Shown here: in pieces, positions 41,742 through 48,700 of the stretch
Layout of the letters: each line of letters starts with the position of its first letter
Numbering within the stretch: position 1 is the first letter of the stretch
NCBI RefSeq assembly: GCF_002980495.1
Contig: NZ_PVBR01000014.1
Coordinates: 54,061 to 118,060, forward strand
Direction: 5' to 3'
Length of the DNA: 64,000 bases
Source: Phyllobacterium phragmitis
Lineage (GTDB): Bacteria; Pseudomonadota; Alphaproteobacteria; Rhizobiales; Rhizobiaceae
Notes under the pieces: generated by a model
Seen by the model: the letters and a program-made list of their open reading frames with translations, nothing else
The model's database searches: none
What the model was told of the DNA's origin: nothing
Position numbers and translations under genes: made by a program

Positions 41742-42100
41742 GCAAGTTCAACTATCCAAAATCACAGGCCACCGCAGATCGTCTGCTCAAGAAGTTCGGT
41801 CAGAATGGGCAGATCGTCCGGGATGTTCAGGCCGGCGGCGATCCGTGGAACCCGACCGATCCGACAACGGAGACATATCCCTGCACGCTGGCGGTGCTTG
41901 TTTATGACGACAAGGATATTGACGGAACGCTGATCAAGGCCACCGATAAGAAAATCTATATGTCCTCGAAAGGCTTGGCGATCGAGCCGACGACAACCGA
42001 CAAGATCGTGATCGGTGGCGCGTCCCATACCATCGTGAAAGTGAAGCCGCTTAATCCGGCGGGGTTGGTCGTTTTCTACGAGGCCCAGGTTCGCCGCTGA
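41738..42100 (+). CDS. Head-tail joining protein
   Basis: 120 residues (MSKFNYPKSQATADRLLKKF...). A beta-rich fold with PCTLAVLVYDDKDIDGTLIK and KVKPLNPAGLVVFYEAQVRR, typical of gpFII/gp17-like stopper proteins that follow the adaptor. ATG 41738 overlaps the previous stop. Confidence 0.72.
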   Translation: MSKFNYPKSQATADRLLKKFGQNGQIVRDVQAGGDPWNPTDPTTETYPCTLAVLVYDDKDIDGTLIKATDKKIYMSSKGLAIEPTTTDKIVIGGASHTIVKVKPLNPAGLVVFYEAQVRR

Positions 42101-42170
42101 AAAGGTTCTGTTCATGCTCCGTTAACAATCAAAGGCGCACCACTCGGCGGATCGTTAAAAGGAGTTGACT

Positions 42171-42509
42171 ATGAAGAGGTTCGTTTCTCTATTTGTTGCA
42201 GGAATTATGTCGGTCTTCATGGGGCTGACTTCGCTTGGCGCGGCATCAGCGGCGCCGGCCTCGGTTCAGGTCACTGCTGCTTCGAACGTTGTCCAGGTTC
42301 AGCATAGCGAAAAGCGCCGCTATGGACATCGGAGCGTGAGAAAGAAGCATTGGGGGCGCCATGATCGTCGCGATCATCGCTATGAGACCCGTCGTGATCG
42401 TCGCGGGTACTGGAATGGCCACCGTGGCTACCGCAACCAGCGCCGCGGCTATCGTCGCCACCGCGATGGATATTGGTACCCACGGGCGGTATTTCGCCGT
42501 TACAACTGA
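42171..42509 (+). CDS. Exported basic BA14K-like protein (moron)
   Basis: 112 residues from ATG 42171, with AAAAGGAG in front. A signal peptide ([20 protein letters not shown] ... ASAAPA), then an Arg/His/Tyr/Gly-rich part ([20 protein letters not shown]) that ends [12 protein letters not shown]. It resembles rhizobial BA14K-type periplasmic proteins. It interrupts the connector genes and has its own terminator, so it is an accessory gene, perhaps altering the host envelope. Confidence 0.75.
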   Translation: MKRFVSLFVAGIMSVFMGLTSLGAASAAPASVQVTAASNVVQVQHSEKRRYGHRSVRKKHWGRHDRRDHRYETRRDRRGYWNGHRGYRNQRRGYRRHRDGYWYPRAVFRRYN

Positions 42510-42531
42510 TCCTCAGCTCTGAGGTATGCGA

Positions 42532-42557
42532 AGGCGGTCCATGTGGGCCGCCTTTTT
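42532..42557 (+). terminator. Rho-independent terminator of the BA14K-like gene
   Basis: AGGCGGTCC-ATGT-GGGCCGCCT followed by TTTT; nine pairs with one G-T. Marks the BA14K-like gene as a separate transcription unit. Confidence 0.85.
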
Positions 42558-42610
42558 CGTATGGAGAGATGAATGCGCACGCACCCTTTCAATCCTGAGA
42601 AGGTTAGCTA

Positions 42611-43657
42611 ATGGCGAGCAATCGGAGCATCTTCGATCAGCTGCTCGACAAATACGACCGAGTTCTTGCGGAAGCGTTCTTTCAGGGCGTGGACGCGATC
42701 AAATCCGCTATTACCCTTCGCATTGTGGTGGAGCGATTGGAGCGCGGGGATGTAGCCGGCGCAGTCGAAGCAATGCATCTTGAGCCCGAGGCATTCTCGG
42801 CTTTGGAACTGGCTTTCACTGAAGCCTATAACAACGGCGGCATCAGCCTGGTTGAAAACCTGCCGCAGTTGAAAGACCCCGAGGGAAACCGGGTGGTTTT
42901 CCGCTTCGGCGTTCGCAACTTTGCCGGTGAAGCATTCTTACGGGATCACTCCGCGCAGTTGGTGACGCGGATTATCGAAGATCAACGCATTGCAATCCGC
43001 GCCGCTCTGGAAACCGGTCTATCGGAAGGTCGCAACCCTCGCTCCACGGCTCTTGATGTTATCGGGCGCATAAATAGAACTTCAGGCAGGCGTGAAGGTG
43101 GCATAATCGGCCTGACGAGCCCACAGGAGCGTTTCGTCGCCTCGGCGCGTGCGGAGTTGCTTTCTGGTGATAGCGCGCTCCTACGCAACTACCTGACACG
43201 CCAACGCAGGGATAAGCGGTTTGACCGGTCAATTCTCAAGGCGATTGCCGAAGAGGCTCCGTTGCCCGCAGATATGGTGAACCGGATCGCCGGTCGCTAT
43301 TCCGATCGATTGCTTGAACTCCGCGGCGAGATGCTGGCGCGAACGGAGACCATGGCCGCACTCGGAACGGCAAGAGAGAACGCCATGCGCCAGCAGATAG
43401 ATGCCGGGAAAGTTGCCGAACAAGACGTGCAAAAGATATGGCGATCGGCCGGCGATAGTCGCGTGCGACATACCCACCGTGTGCTCAATGGCAAATCTGT
43501 CGGATTTGATGAGACATTCCTGAGCGTTTCAGGCGCTCGATTGAGATATCCAGGCGATCCGAAAGCGCCAACGAGCGAAATCGTCGGCTGCCGTTGCCAT
43601 ATCGAATATCGCGTCGATTATTTCGCTTCCGTTGTCCGAAACTATAGGGCGGCGTGA
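42611..43657 (+). CDS. Minor head morphogenesis protein (Mu F/SPP1 gp7-like)
   Basis: 348 residues. The C-terminal domain has the family pattern: ARTETMAALGTARENAM, KIWRSAGDSRVRHTHRVLNG, LRYPGDPKAP and GCRCHIEYRV. Such proteins are packaged with the head and help DNA exit or assembly. The gene normally follows the portal; here it is displaced behind the connectors and the BA14K-like moron. A 12-codon frame (MRTHPFNPEKVS) directly upstream ends TAATG at the start and may couple translation. Confidence 0.85.
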   Translation: MASNRSIFDQLLDKYDRVLAEAFFQGVDAIKSAITLRIVVERLERGDVAGAVEAMHLEPEAFSALELAFTEAYNNGGISLVENLPQLKDPEGNRVVFRFGVRNFAGEAFLRDHSAQLVTRIIEDQRIAIRAALETGLSEGRNPRSTALDVIGRINRTSGRREGGIIGLTSPQERFVASARAELLSGDSALLRNYLTRQRRDKRFDRSILKAIAEEAPLPADMVNRIAGRYSDRLLELRGEMLARTETMAALGTARENAMRQQIDAGKVAEQDVQKIWRSAGDSRVRHTHRVLNGKSVGFDETFLSVSGARLRYPGDPKAPTSEIVGCRCHIEYRVDYFASVVRNYRAA

Positions 43658-44112
43658 TGGCAAAGCTTTCATTCAGCGCTCAGGTTGCAGCCTTTGCCGA
43701 GAAGATACCAGGTGCAGTGGAGTCCGTGTTTAAGGAATCGGTGCAAGAGGTCGTTGCCGAAATGCAAACACCGAAGGATGCGGGCGGCAGAATGCGCGTC
43801 CATACGGGCTTCATGAGAGCATCTTTAATGGCTTCAACGGCTGCAATGCCATCGATCAATCCATCGGCACGTCCACCGGCTGGAACTGAGCCGAAATCCA
43901 TCCCCTACGTTGAGGATTCAATAGAGGCGGTGATAACTGGCGCCGACATCAACGACACGCTTTATTTCGGATATACCGCCGCCTATGCCGGCTACCGGGA
44001 ATACGGCACAAATGGACAGCCGGCGGATGCATTCGTTCGGCTTGCCGCGCAGAACTGGTCAGAAATAGTGGATAGGAAGGCCAAGGAGCTTAAGGGCCGT
44101 CTGGGTCTTTAA
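43657..44112 (+). CDS. Tail completion/neck protein (HK97 gp10-like)
   Basis: 151 residues. The block VHTGFMRASLMAS and the later FGYTAAYAGYREYGTNG then DAFVRLAAQNW match HK97 gp10-like phage proteins that complete the head-tail interface. ATG 43657 overlaps the previous stop (TGATG). Confidence 0.78.
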   Translation: MAKLSFSAQVAAFAEKIPGAVESVFKESVQEVVAEMQTPKDAGGRMRVHTGFMRASLMASTAAMPSINPSARPPAGTEPKSIPYVEDSIEAVITGADINDTLYFGYTAAYAGYREYGTNGQPADAFVRLAAQNWSEIVDRKAKELKGRLGL

Positions 44113-44299
44113 TAGCGACATTCTTATCGCTGTCGTCATCCATAGCCTTAAGCAAGCCCATTTGCAGAAGCGTCAGCGCGCGCCGCGCAGCCTTCAAACT
44201 CGTATCGCCACGAACGGTTTCACCTTCTTCCTTGCCGATGGCGAGAAGGGCGGAATGTAACCGGTCGTAGGCTTGCTCATCATTCAATTTATCGGCCAT
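44090..44299 (-). CDS. Small helical protein on opposite strand within late operon
   Basis: 69 residues (MADKLNDEQAYDRLHSALLA...). Helical with protein-like composition; fills the 206-base gap between two plus-strand tail genes and overlaps the first by 23 bases. No ribosome site is obvious. No family recognised; possible late-stage regulator or lysogen-expressed gene. Confidence 0.55.
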   Translation of the reverse strand: MADKLNDEQAYDRLHSALLAIGKEEGETVRGDTSLKAARRALTLLQMGLLKAMDDDSDKNVAIKDPDGP

Positions 44300-44318
44300 T
44301 GCCGGAAGGATTACCACG

Positions 44319-44735
44319 ATGGCCGAGACGGTAGAAGCCTCAATTGCCGATATGCTGTTCGCTCATCTGGCCGGATTGGTTCTGAACCCGGTTCTGCCGG
44401 TTACATATCCTGGCGTTTCGTTCACGCCTCCAGACGGTGCGTATATCAAGGCTGATTTCATTCCGAACCGAACCGGCAACATCGGATTGGCCGACGATGA
44501 CGACGCCCTTCACAGGGGCATTCTACAGGTATTGGCGATCTATCCGGTCAATGTCGGCGTGGTCAGGCCAACAGATACAGCGGGTTTGGTTGCTGCACAC
44601 TTCGCCAAGGGAACCGCCCTCTATGGTTCAGGCGTCAAGGTGAAGATTTACCAGAAACCCTCTGTAGGTGCCCCGATGACCGAACCTGACCGGATCAATG
44701 TCCCGGTCACGATCTTGTATCAATCCTTCAACTAG
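44319..44735 (+). CDS. Tail terminator protein (DUF4128-like)
   Basis: 138 residues (MAETVEASIADMLFAHLAGL...). PVTYPGVSFTPPDGAYIKAD and the YPVNVGVVRPTDTAGLVAAH region match phage tail-terminator proteins of the gpU/DUF4128 type, which cap the tail tube. GGAAGGA precedes the ATG. Confidence 0.78.
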   Translation: MAETVEASIADMLFAHLAGLVLNPVLPVTYPGVSFTPPDGAYIKADFIPNRTGNIGLADDDDALHRGILQVLAIYPVNVGVVRPTDTAGLVAAHFAKGTALYGSGVKVKIYQKPSVGAPMTEPDRINVPVTILYQSFN

Positions 44736-44747
44736 CAGGAGACAATC

Positions 44748-45221
44748 ATGGCAAACTCAAACGCCGGCAGCAAATTCTATTGCTGCGTCACTCCACAGCC
44801 TACCGATCTCACGCAGGCTGAATTTGAAGCCCTGACATGGGTTGAGGTGAAAAACGTCGGGTCCGTCGGTGAAACGGGCCTCAATACGAACGTCCTGACC
44901 TATGACACGCTCGATACCGATGTAAGCCAGAAGTCAAAGGGAATCTCTAATGCAGGCGATCCGGCCATTGAGGTGGCTCGTGTTGCTGCAGATCCCGGTC
45001 AGATGGCGATGCGTACGATTGCGGCAACTCGCTACTACTATCCGTTCAAGCTCGAAAAGGCTGACGCACCGACGGCGCTGATGACCAATACCATTGTCTA
45101 TAACCGCGGGCTTATCACCGGCCCGACGCGCCCGAACGGTCGAAACGAAGATTTCGACCTTGAGATTTTCACGCTGGGCCTTGTCCAGAAGGAAGTCGTC
45201 GTTGATCCCGCGACAATTTGA
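44748..45221 (+). CDS. Major tail tube protein
   Basis: 157 residues (MANSNAGSKFYCCVTPQPTD...). ALTWVEVKNVGSVGETGLNT and later YYYPFKLEKAD fit the Proteobacterial siphophage tail-tube family. Stacks as hexamers around the tape measure. Placed exactly between tail terminator and chaperone, as expected. Confidence 0.85.
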   Translation: MANSNAGSKFYCCVTPQPTDLTQAEFEALTWVEVKNVGSVGETGLNTNVLTYDTLDTDVSQKSKGISNAGDPAIEVARVAADPGQMAMRTIAATRYYYPFKLEKADAPTALMTNTIVYNRGLITGPTRPNGRNEDFDLEIFTLGLVQKEVVVDPATI

Positions 45222-45231
45222 GGACTGAGAC

Positions 45232-45606
45232 ATGGACATTCTATCAATTCAGCCCGGCACTCTGTCGGTCGATATCAAGCACCCCGCGACCGGAGAGCCT
45301 ATCGGGCTTTCGGTGCAATGCGTCAGTCTCGAGGATGACCGGGTAAAGCTCGTGGAGCGCCAGATCAAGAACAAGGCGTTTCGCAGCGGTCGCAGCACGG
45401 TCACGGCCGAGAAGATCGAAGACAACACCATCGAAATCTTGGCGGCGGCTATCGTCGGCTGGACTTGGGCGGAAGGCCTGGCGCTTGGCGAACTGAAGAA
45501 CCCACCGCTGAACAAGCCCAACGTCGGGAAACTTCTGTCGGTGACGTGGATTGCCAAGCAGATCGATACGGCGCTGGGAGACGAAGCCGCTTTTTTTACG
45601 ACATAG
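45232..45606 (+). CDS. Tail assembly chaperone, short form (gpG-like)
   Basis: 124 residues (MDILSIQPGTLSVDIKHPAT...). Similar to gpG-like proteins behind tail-tube genes: a beta start, KLVERQIKNKAFRSGRSTVT, a helical middle, and LNKPNVGKLLSVTWIAKQID. It ends shortly after the slippery sequence at 45591. The chaperone binds the tape measure during tail assembly. Confidence 0.82.
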   Translation: MDILSIQPGTLSVDIKHPATGEPIGLSVQCVSLEDDRVKLVERQIKNKAFRSGRSTVTAEKIEDNTIEILAAAIVGWTWAEGLALGELKNPPLNKPNVGKLLSVTWIAKQIDTALGDEAAFFTT

Positions 45607-45956
45607 AGGATGCGCTATCCAGGGCGATAGCTCATCACGTCAGATATGAATTCGAGGACAAAAACGGGGAAACCCGGCGAGAGCGCAACATTCGCTTCGG
45701 TCGGGACGATCTAAACCCGGATATCGAGATCCAAGAAGATCACGGCCATCTCTGGGATTGGTTTTGGGACTTGAGTTCATCCCGATCCATTGGGTTCAAC
45801 GGACCTAACCCGATCTCTGTCACTGACATTGCTAATTGGGCGGCTCTTACGGGCACCATAGTACGCCGGGAGGAAGTCGGAATCATCCGGGCGATGGATG
45901 CCGCTTACATCAGTGCTGTTGCCGAAGAGCATGCGACTGAAACCGGAAAGGAATGA
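45232..45956 (+). CDS. Tail assembly chaperone, -1 frameshift product (gpGT-like)
   Basis: Translation slipping back one base on T-TTT-TTT continues from TAC at 45597 to the stop at 45956, adding YDIEDALSRAIAHHVRYEFE ... and the gpT-like block WDWFWDLSSSRSIGFNGPNP with WAALTG and EEVGIIRAMDAAY. The downstream part has no start codon or ribosome site of its own in the right place. The pair mirrors lambda G and GT. The product would be about 240 residues. Confidence 0.82.
45591..45597 (+). promoter_or_regulatory. Programmed -1 ribosomal frameshift site
   Basis: T TTT TTT in the zero frame (GCT TTT TTT ACG ACA TAG), the X-XXY-YYZ heptamer, three codons before the short-form stop. The -1 frame is open downstream for 120 codons and encodes the gpT-like domain. 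Clean match to the usual arrangement. Confidence 0.85.
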
Positions 45957-45958
45957 AC

Positions 45959-46060
45959 ATGACCAAAAAGAGAAAGGCGCCCGTTGAGGCGCCATTCGTG
46001 ATTAAGGACGGAGCCATCTATATGACGGTCGCCAGATTTGAGGTGAGGTTATCAAAATGA
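45959..46060 (+). CDS. 33-residue protein behind the chaperone gene
   Basis: MTKKRKAPVEAPFVIKDGAI then YMTVARFEVRLSK. Basic start and a beta hairpin; overlaps the next ATG (ATGA). It could be a tail-operon small protein or the first of the accessory block. No family recognised. Confidence 0.5.
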   Translation: MTKKRKAPVEAPFVIKDGAIYMTVARFEVRLSK

Positions 46061-46251
46061 AAGTAAGAAAATGCGGTGCGAACCTCTTTGTTGAGGATGG
46101 CGAAACTGCGCACATCCTACTCTTTTCGGGCGAGCCCGGAGCGAGTAGCGCCTATAATACCCTGAAGGACTCGGATACCTATCCCGAGACTCTCAGCCTC
46201 GGCGTCGATGGAAATTCCTTGGGTGATAGTCCCCTTAGCCTCGGTGATTAG
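46057..46251 (+). CDS. Possible 64-residue protein
   Basis: MKVRKCGANLFVEDGETAHI... Preceded by GAGGTGAGG and coupled to the small gene before it, but from residue ~20 on it lies opposite the minus-strand gene at 46117-46416, and its end is repetitive (Leu/Ser/Gly/Asp). It may be a truncated tail gene where the accessory block entered. Confidence 0.4.
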   Translation: MKVRKCGANLFVEDGETAHILLFSGEPGASSAYNTLKDSDTYPETLSLGVDGNSLGDSPLSLGD

Positions 46252-46416
46252 CTTTCTCTCAAGATCATCTAACCAGGGTCCTGGAGCATTTCCGTGATCT
46301 AGCGCCATTGTTTCAATGGTCTGGCGAAGCGCAGTCCCCATAATTGCGCTGATTGCTTCATAATTCGGGACGGTCCGCGCAAACTGAAAATGAGCGAACG
46401 GTGTTGGTTCTGACAT
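46117..46416 (-). CDS. Phage protein, unknown
   Basis: 99 residues from ATG 46416 (MSEPTPFAHFQFARTVPNYE...). Mainly helical with LRQTIETMALDHGNAPGPWL. Protein-like composition. Opposite strand to the tail operon, probably expressed with or independent of the toxin-antitoxin pair next door. No family recognised. Confidence 0.6.
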   Translation of the reverse strand: MSEPTPFAHFQFARTVPNYEAISAIMGTALRQTIETMALDHGNAPGPWLDDLERKLITEAKGTITQGISIDAEAESLGIGIRVLQGIIGATRSGLARKE

Positions 46417-46477
46417 AATAGCCCCCATAGGTTGAAACAGGGGCAGATAAGCAAATCAAAAGGCGAGAGTCGAGAGG

Positions 46478-46774
46478 CTAAGCCGCTTCGTTTTTCGGTG
46501 TCACATTCAGATGAATGCCGAGTGCCTTAACGACGCCGAGCAGGGTAGAAAGCCGCGGGTCACCTTTCTCACTGAGCGCCTTGTAAAGGGCCTCGCGGGT
46601 GACGCCGGCCTCCTTGGCGACAGCTGTCATTCCAACGGAGCGGGCAACGTCGCCGAGGGCATTGGCAATCAGGGATGCATCGCCATCTTCAAAGGCAGCC
46701 TCAAGATAGGCAGCGCGCTCTTCCGGGGTCTTGAGGTGGTCGAGTACGTCGAAACGAGTTGTTTCAAGGGGCAT
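46478..46774 (-). CDS. Antitoxin, HI1420/HigA-like
   Basis: 98 residues from ATG 46774. An N-terminal FDVLDHLKTPEERAAYLEAA and an XRE-type helix-turn-helix (VGMTAVAKEAGVTREALYKA then LSEKGDPRLSTLLGVVKALG) match addiction-module antidotes of the HI1420 family. Neutralises the toxin encoded one base upstream and represses the operon at the operators 47068-47125. Confidence 0.87.
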   Translation of the reverse strand: MPLETTRFDVLDHLKTPEERAAYLEAAFEDGDASLIANALGDVARSVGMTAVAKEAGVTREALYKALSEKGDPRLSTLLGVVKALGIHLNVTPKNEAA

Positions 46775-46775
46775 T

Positions 46776-47066
46776 TCAAATCTCCTTTGCCATCTGCTTC
46801 GCAAGCGCAATGTCACGGCTCTGCGAGGATTTGTCGCCGGCGCACAACAGGATGACAACGGCCTTTCCTGCCGTGACAAAGTACACCCGATAACCTGGGC
46901 CGTAGGTGATCCGCATTTCGCTTACGCCTTCACCAACGGCTTTTACGTCACCCGGATTGCCAAGCTCCATGCGACGGATGCGCGTGACGATCCGAGCGCG
47001 CGCGTTGTGGTCACGAAGCTCGCTGAGCCATTTAACGAATGTGGTGGTTTGGCGGACTTCGATCAT
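46776..47066 (-). CDS. Toxin, HI1419/HigB-like (RelE superfamily)
   Basis: 96 residues from ATG 47066 (MIEVRQTTTFVKWLSELRDH). The blocks ARIVTRIRRMELGNPGDVKA, VSEMRITYGPGYRVYFVTAG and VVILLCAGDKSSQSRDIALA match killer proteins of the HI1419/Gp49-like group, which cut mRNA on ribosomes. Toxin-first order is as in higBA. A GTG six codons upstream is unlikely, because the -10 box lies in between. Confidence 0.87.
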   Translation of the reverse strand: MIEVRQTTTFVKWLSELRDHNARARIVTRIRRMELGNPGDVKAVGEGVSEMRITYGPGYRVYFVTAGKAVVILLCAGDKSSQSRDIALAKQMAKEI

Positions 47067-47067
47067 G

Positions 47068-47125
47068 TGTAATTTATAGTTCACACCATGCCGAGCGTCA
47101 AGGGAATTGTAAACTATAGATTACA
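47068..47125 (-). promoter_or_regulatory. Toxin-antitoxin promoter with two operator boxes
   Basis: Minus strand -35 TTGACG (47101-47096), 17-base spacer and -10 TATAAA (47078-47073). Two 18-bp near-palindromes, TGTAATTTATAGTTCACA (47068-47085) and TGTAAACTATAGATTACA (47108-47125), are centred 40 bases apart, one covering the -10. The expected transcription start falls about on the toxin ATG, so the mRNA may be leaderless. Confidence 0.8.
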
Positions 47126-47179
47126 TGCCGCAATGATCGGATACTGGCCGCAGCTTGAGCGGCTCTTCCCACCAATCAG

Positions 47180-47201
47180 AGCGCCCTACGGGGCGCTTTT
47201 T
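47180..47201 (+). terminator. Rho-independent terminator
   Basis: AGCGCCC-TAC-GGGGCGCT with T's following. Stops plus-strand transcription behind the toxin-antitoxin operator region; separates the tail operon part from the rest of the accessory block. Confidence 0.8.
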
Positions 47202-47252
47202 CATTTCTTGAGGTAGCTGCGAATTGTTAGCCAGTCGCGGCAACGATGAGGC

Positions 47253-47558
47253 TCATGGGGTTACAAGCCGATCCTCTTTATCGCCACAAACGTCGCATTG
47301 CCAAACCTCATCCTTGGCACCCAAGCTACCGAATGGCCCTTTCGACGGAACGGATGACTTACGCCGAACGGCTGGTTCACCACACGCGGGGCAGATAGCA
47401 CCCGGCGCCGTCTTTGGCGCTCCCATCAAGATATCGATCCGGGAGCGCAACTCCCGGTTTTCGGCTTCCAGCGCATCCATACGCCTGGGAAGCTCTTTCA
47501 CCGTTCTCCAAATTGGAACCTGATCAAGGATTTTCAGAATGTCCGAAACAGAAATCAA
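47253..47558 (-). CDS. Coiled-coil zinc-ribbon phage protein, TTG start
   Basis: 101 residues. An N-terminal helix (SVSDILKILDQVPIWRTVKE) and coiled coil (RMDALEAENRELRSRIDILM) are followed by a zinc ribbon (CPACGEP ... CDVCGD). This architecture is common in alphaproteobacterial prophages without known function. TTG 47558 lies 20 bases inside the divergent gene, so the two 5' ends overlap. Later internal ATG codons (such as RRMDALEAE) would lose the N-terminal helix. Confidence 0.72.
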   Translation of the reverse strand: MISVSDILKILDQVPIWRTVKELPRRMDALEAENRELRSRIDILMGAPKTAPGAICPACGEPAVRRKSSVPSKGPFGSLGAKDEVWQCDVCGDKEDRLVTP

Positions 47559-47772
47559 AACTCGCCCCCGCGAAATTGGAATAGACCCTGAGTTGCAGGC
47601 GATGCTGGACTATTTCGGCGAACGAGTCGAGACGGTGATTATCGAGCATGAAGCAAATGGGATGACAGCCAGGTCCATCGTAAACCTCAAGGCCCCTAAA
47701 GCCGCCGATGAAGGGCAGGCATCCTCTTACGATACCTTCGAGGGCGACTTAGAAGAATATATGGTTGCGTGA
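47539..47772 (+). CDS. Small acidic protein, unknown
   Basis: 77 residues (MSETEIKTRPREIGIDPELQ...). AAGGA lies 9 bases before the ATG. A helix pair (DPELQAMLDYFGERVETVII) and acidic tail. Diverges from the zinc-ribbon gene with 20 bases of overlapping 5' ends. No family recognised. Confidence 0.6.
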   Translation: MSETEIKTRPREIGIDPELQAMLDYFGERVETVIIEHEANGMTARSIVNLKAPKAADEGQASSYDTFEGDLEEYMVA

Positions 47773-47872
47773 GGATTATTTTTCGCCCTTGATGCCGCCC
47801 CGAGCCATCAGCCGCTTAACGATCATGTCGGCGAGCGTTGACGGCGGTCATTTGTCGGAGTTGCGGCTCGCG

Positions 47873-48301
47873 CTAGAATGGGATTTCGTCATCCAGATCC
47901 TTGGCGGACTTCTTGTCTGCCGAGTATGGCGGCCATGGAATTGTGTTGTACTCGTCCTCAATGCTTACGGTCCCGTCGGTCTGAATGCTGATGTTATATC
48001 CATTGGTCATTCGAAACGTAATAGAATCTCGCTCAAACTTAAGTTCTGTAATGAGCGGGTGACCCACAAGCACGTCCCTCGCTACCTCGGCAGGCATCCG
48101 CAGCGCTTCCAGGCGTGAGAGAAATCTCTTTATGATGGTTTCGTAGGTGTCTCGGCTTTTAAGCGCCTCATCTAGCAGCTTTCGAACCGCTTCTACCTCT
48201 GATCCGTAACCCTTCTCATTTTGAAAGGCGACGATCCTATCAACAAGCTCTTGCGGCAGCACGTAAACGCGCCGAAGAGTGGCTTCTTTTTCCTGTACCA
48301 T
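47873..48301 (-). CDS. Ribbon-helix-helix regulator with C-terminal beta domain
   Basis: 142 residues from ATG 48301. Residues ~8-50 (TLRRVYVLPQELVDRIVAFQ then SEVEAVRKLLDEALK) form a CopG/Arc-type ribbon-helix-helix; the remainder is a beta-rich domain. Probably controls its own and the divergent gene's promoter, in the 96 bases between them. Confidence 0.72.
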   Translation of the reverse strand: MVQEKEATLRRVYVLPQELVDRIVAFQNEKGYGSEVEAVRKLLDEALKSRDTYETIIKRFLSRLEALRMPAEVARDVLVGHPLITELKFERDSITFRMTNGYNISIQTDGTVSIEDEYNTIPWPPYSADKKSAKDLDDEIPF

Positions 48302-48397
48302 CGCAATCCCCAGATAAATGCACATTCCAATTGACATGCGCTTGACACGATTGCAATTGTCAGCCAGATTAACATTGCAATGTCACAGGAGGTTGCA
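48302..48397. promoter_or_regulatory. Shared control region of two divergent RHH genes
   Basis: Repeats of TTGACA/TGTCA and TTGCAAT are packed here: CAATTGACATG, CTTGACACG, TTGCAATTGTCA and TTGCAATGTCA. They form direct and inverted repeats suitable for a ribbon-helix-helix regulator. TTGACA copies (48331-48336, 48342-48347) could be -35 boxes, but no convincing -10 is placed behind them. Confidence 0.5.
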
Positions 48398-48586
48398 ATG
48401 ACTACGCCGTACCAAGCAGCACAAAAGCACAACCGCCCGATGGAGCGGATCGTGTTCCACCTCCCAGCGGAAGAAGTCGAGGCTTTGGATGCGTGGGGCG
48501 TGCCGGCAGGAATGCCGAGCAGAGCAGAGACGATACGAACTCTGCTTAGAAAGGGTCTGGAAGCAGTCGCAGGAGAAGACAGCTAA
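48398..48586 (+). CDS. Small ribbon-helix-helix protein
   Basis: 62 residues from ATG 48398, with AGGAGG directly upstream. After a disordered start, MERIVFHLPAEEVEALDAWG then SRAETIRTLLRKGLEA forms a typical RHH strand and two helices. Likely DNA-binding; perhaps regulates the antirepressor gene 115 bases downstream. Confidence 0.75.
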   Translation: MTTPYQAAQKHNRPMERIVFHLPAEEVEALDAWGVPAGMPSRAETIRTLLRKGLEAVAGEDS

Positions 48587-48593
48587 CCCGGAG

Positions 48594-48639
48594 AACGATG
48601 GCGGGACGTACGGTCTTTGAAGCCAGTCCCGCCATCGTT
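48594..48639 (+). terminator. 14-bp inverted repeat, attenuator or terminator
   Basis: AACGATGGCGGGAC (48594-48607) and GTCCCGCCATCGTT (48626-48639) match perfectly around an 18-base loop; only TT follows. Lies between the RHH gene and the antirepressor gene, so it may set antirepressor levels. Confidence 0.65.
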
Positions 48640-48700
48640 TCACTGAAAAACCGCTCTGACCAGCGGTCCTTCCCTTCAACCCGGTAAAAGAGGTACCGAG

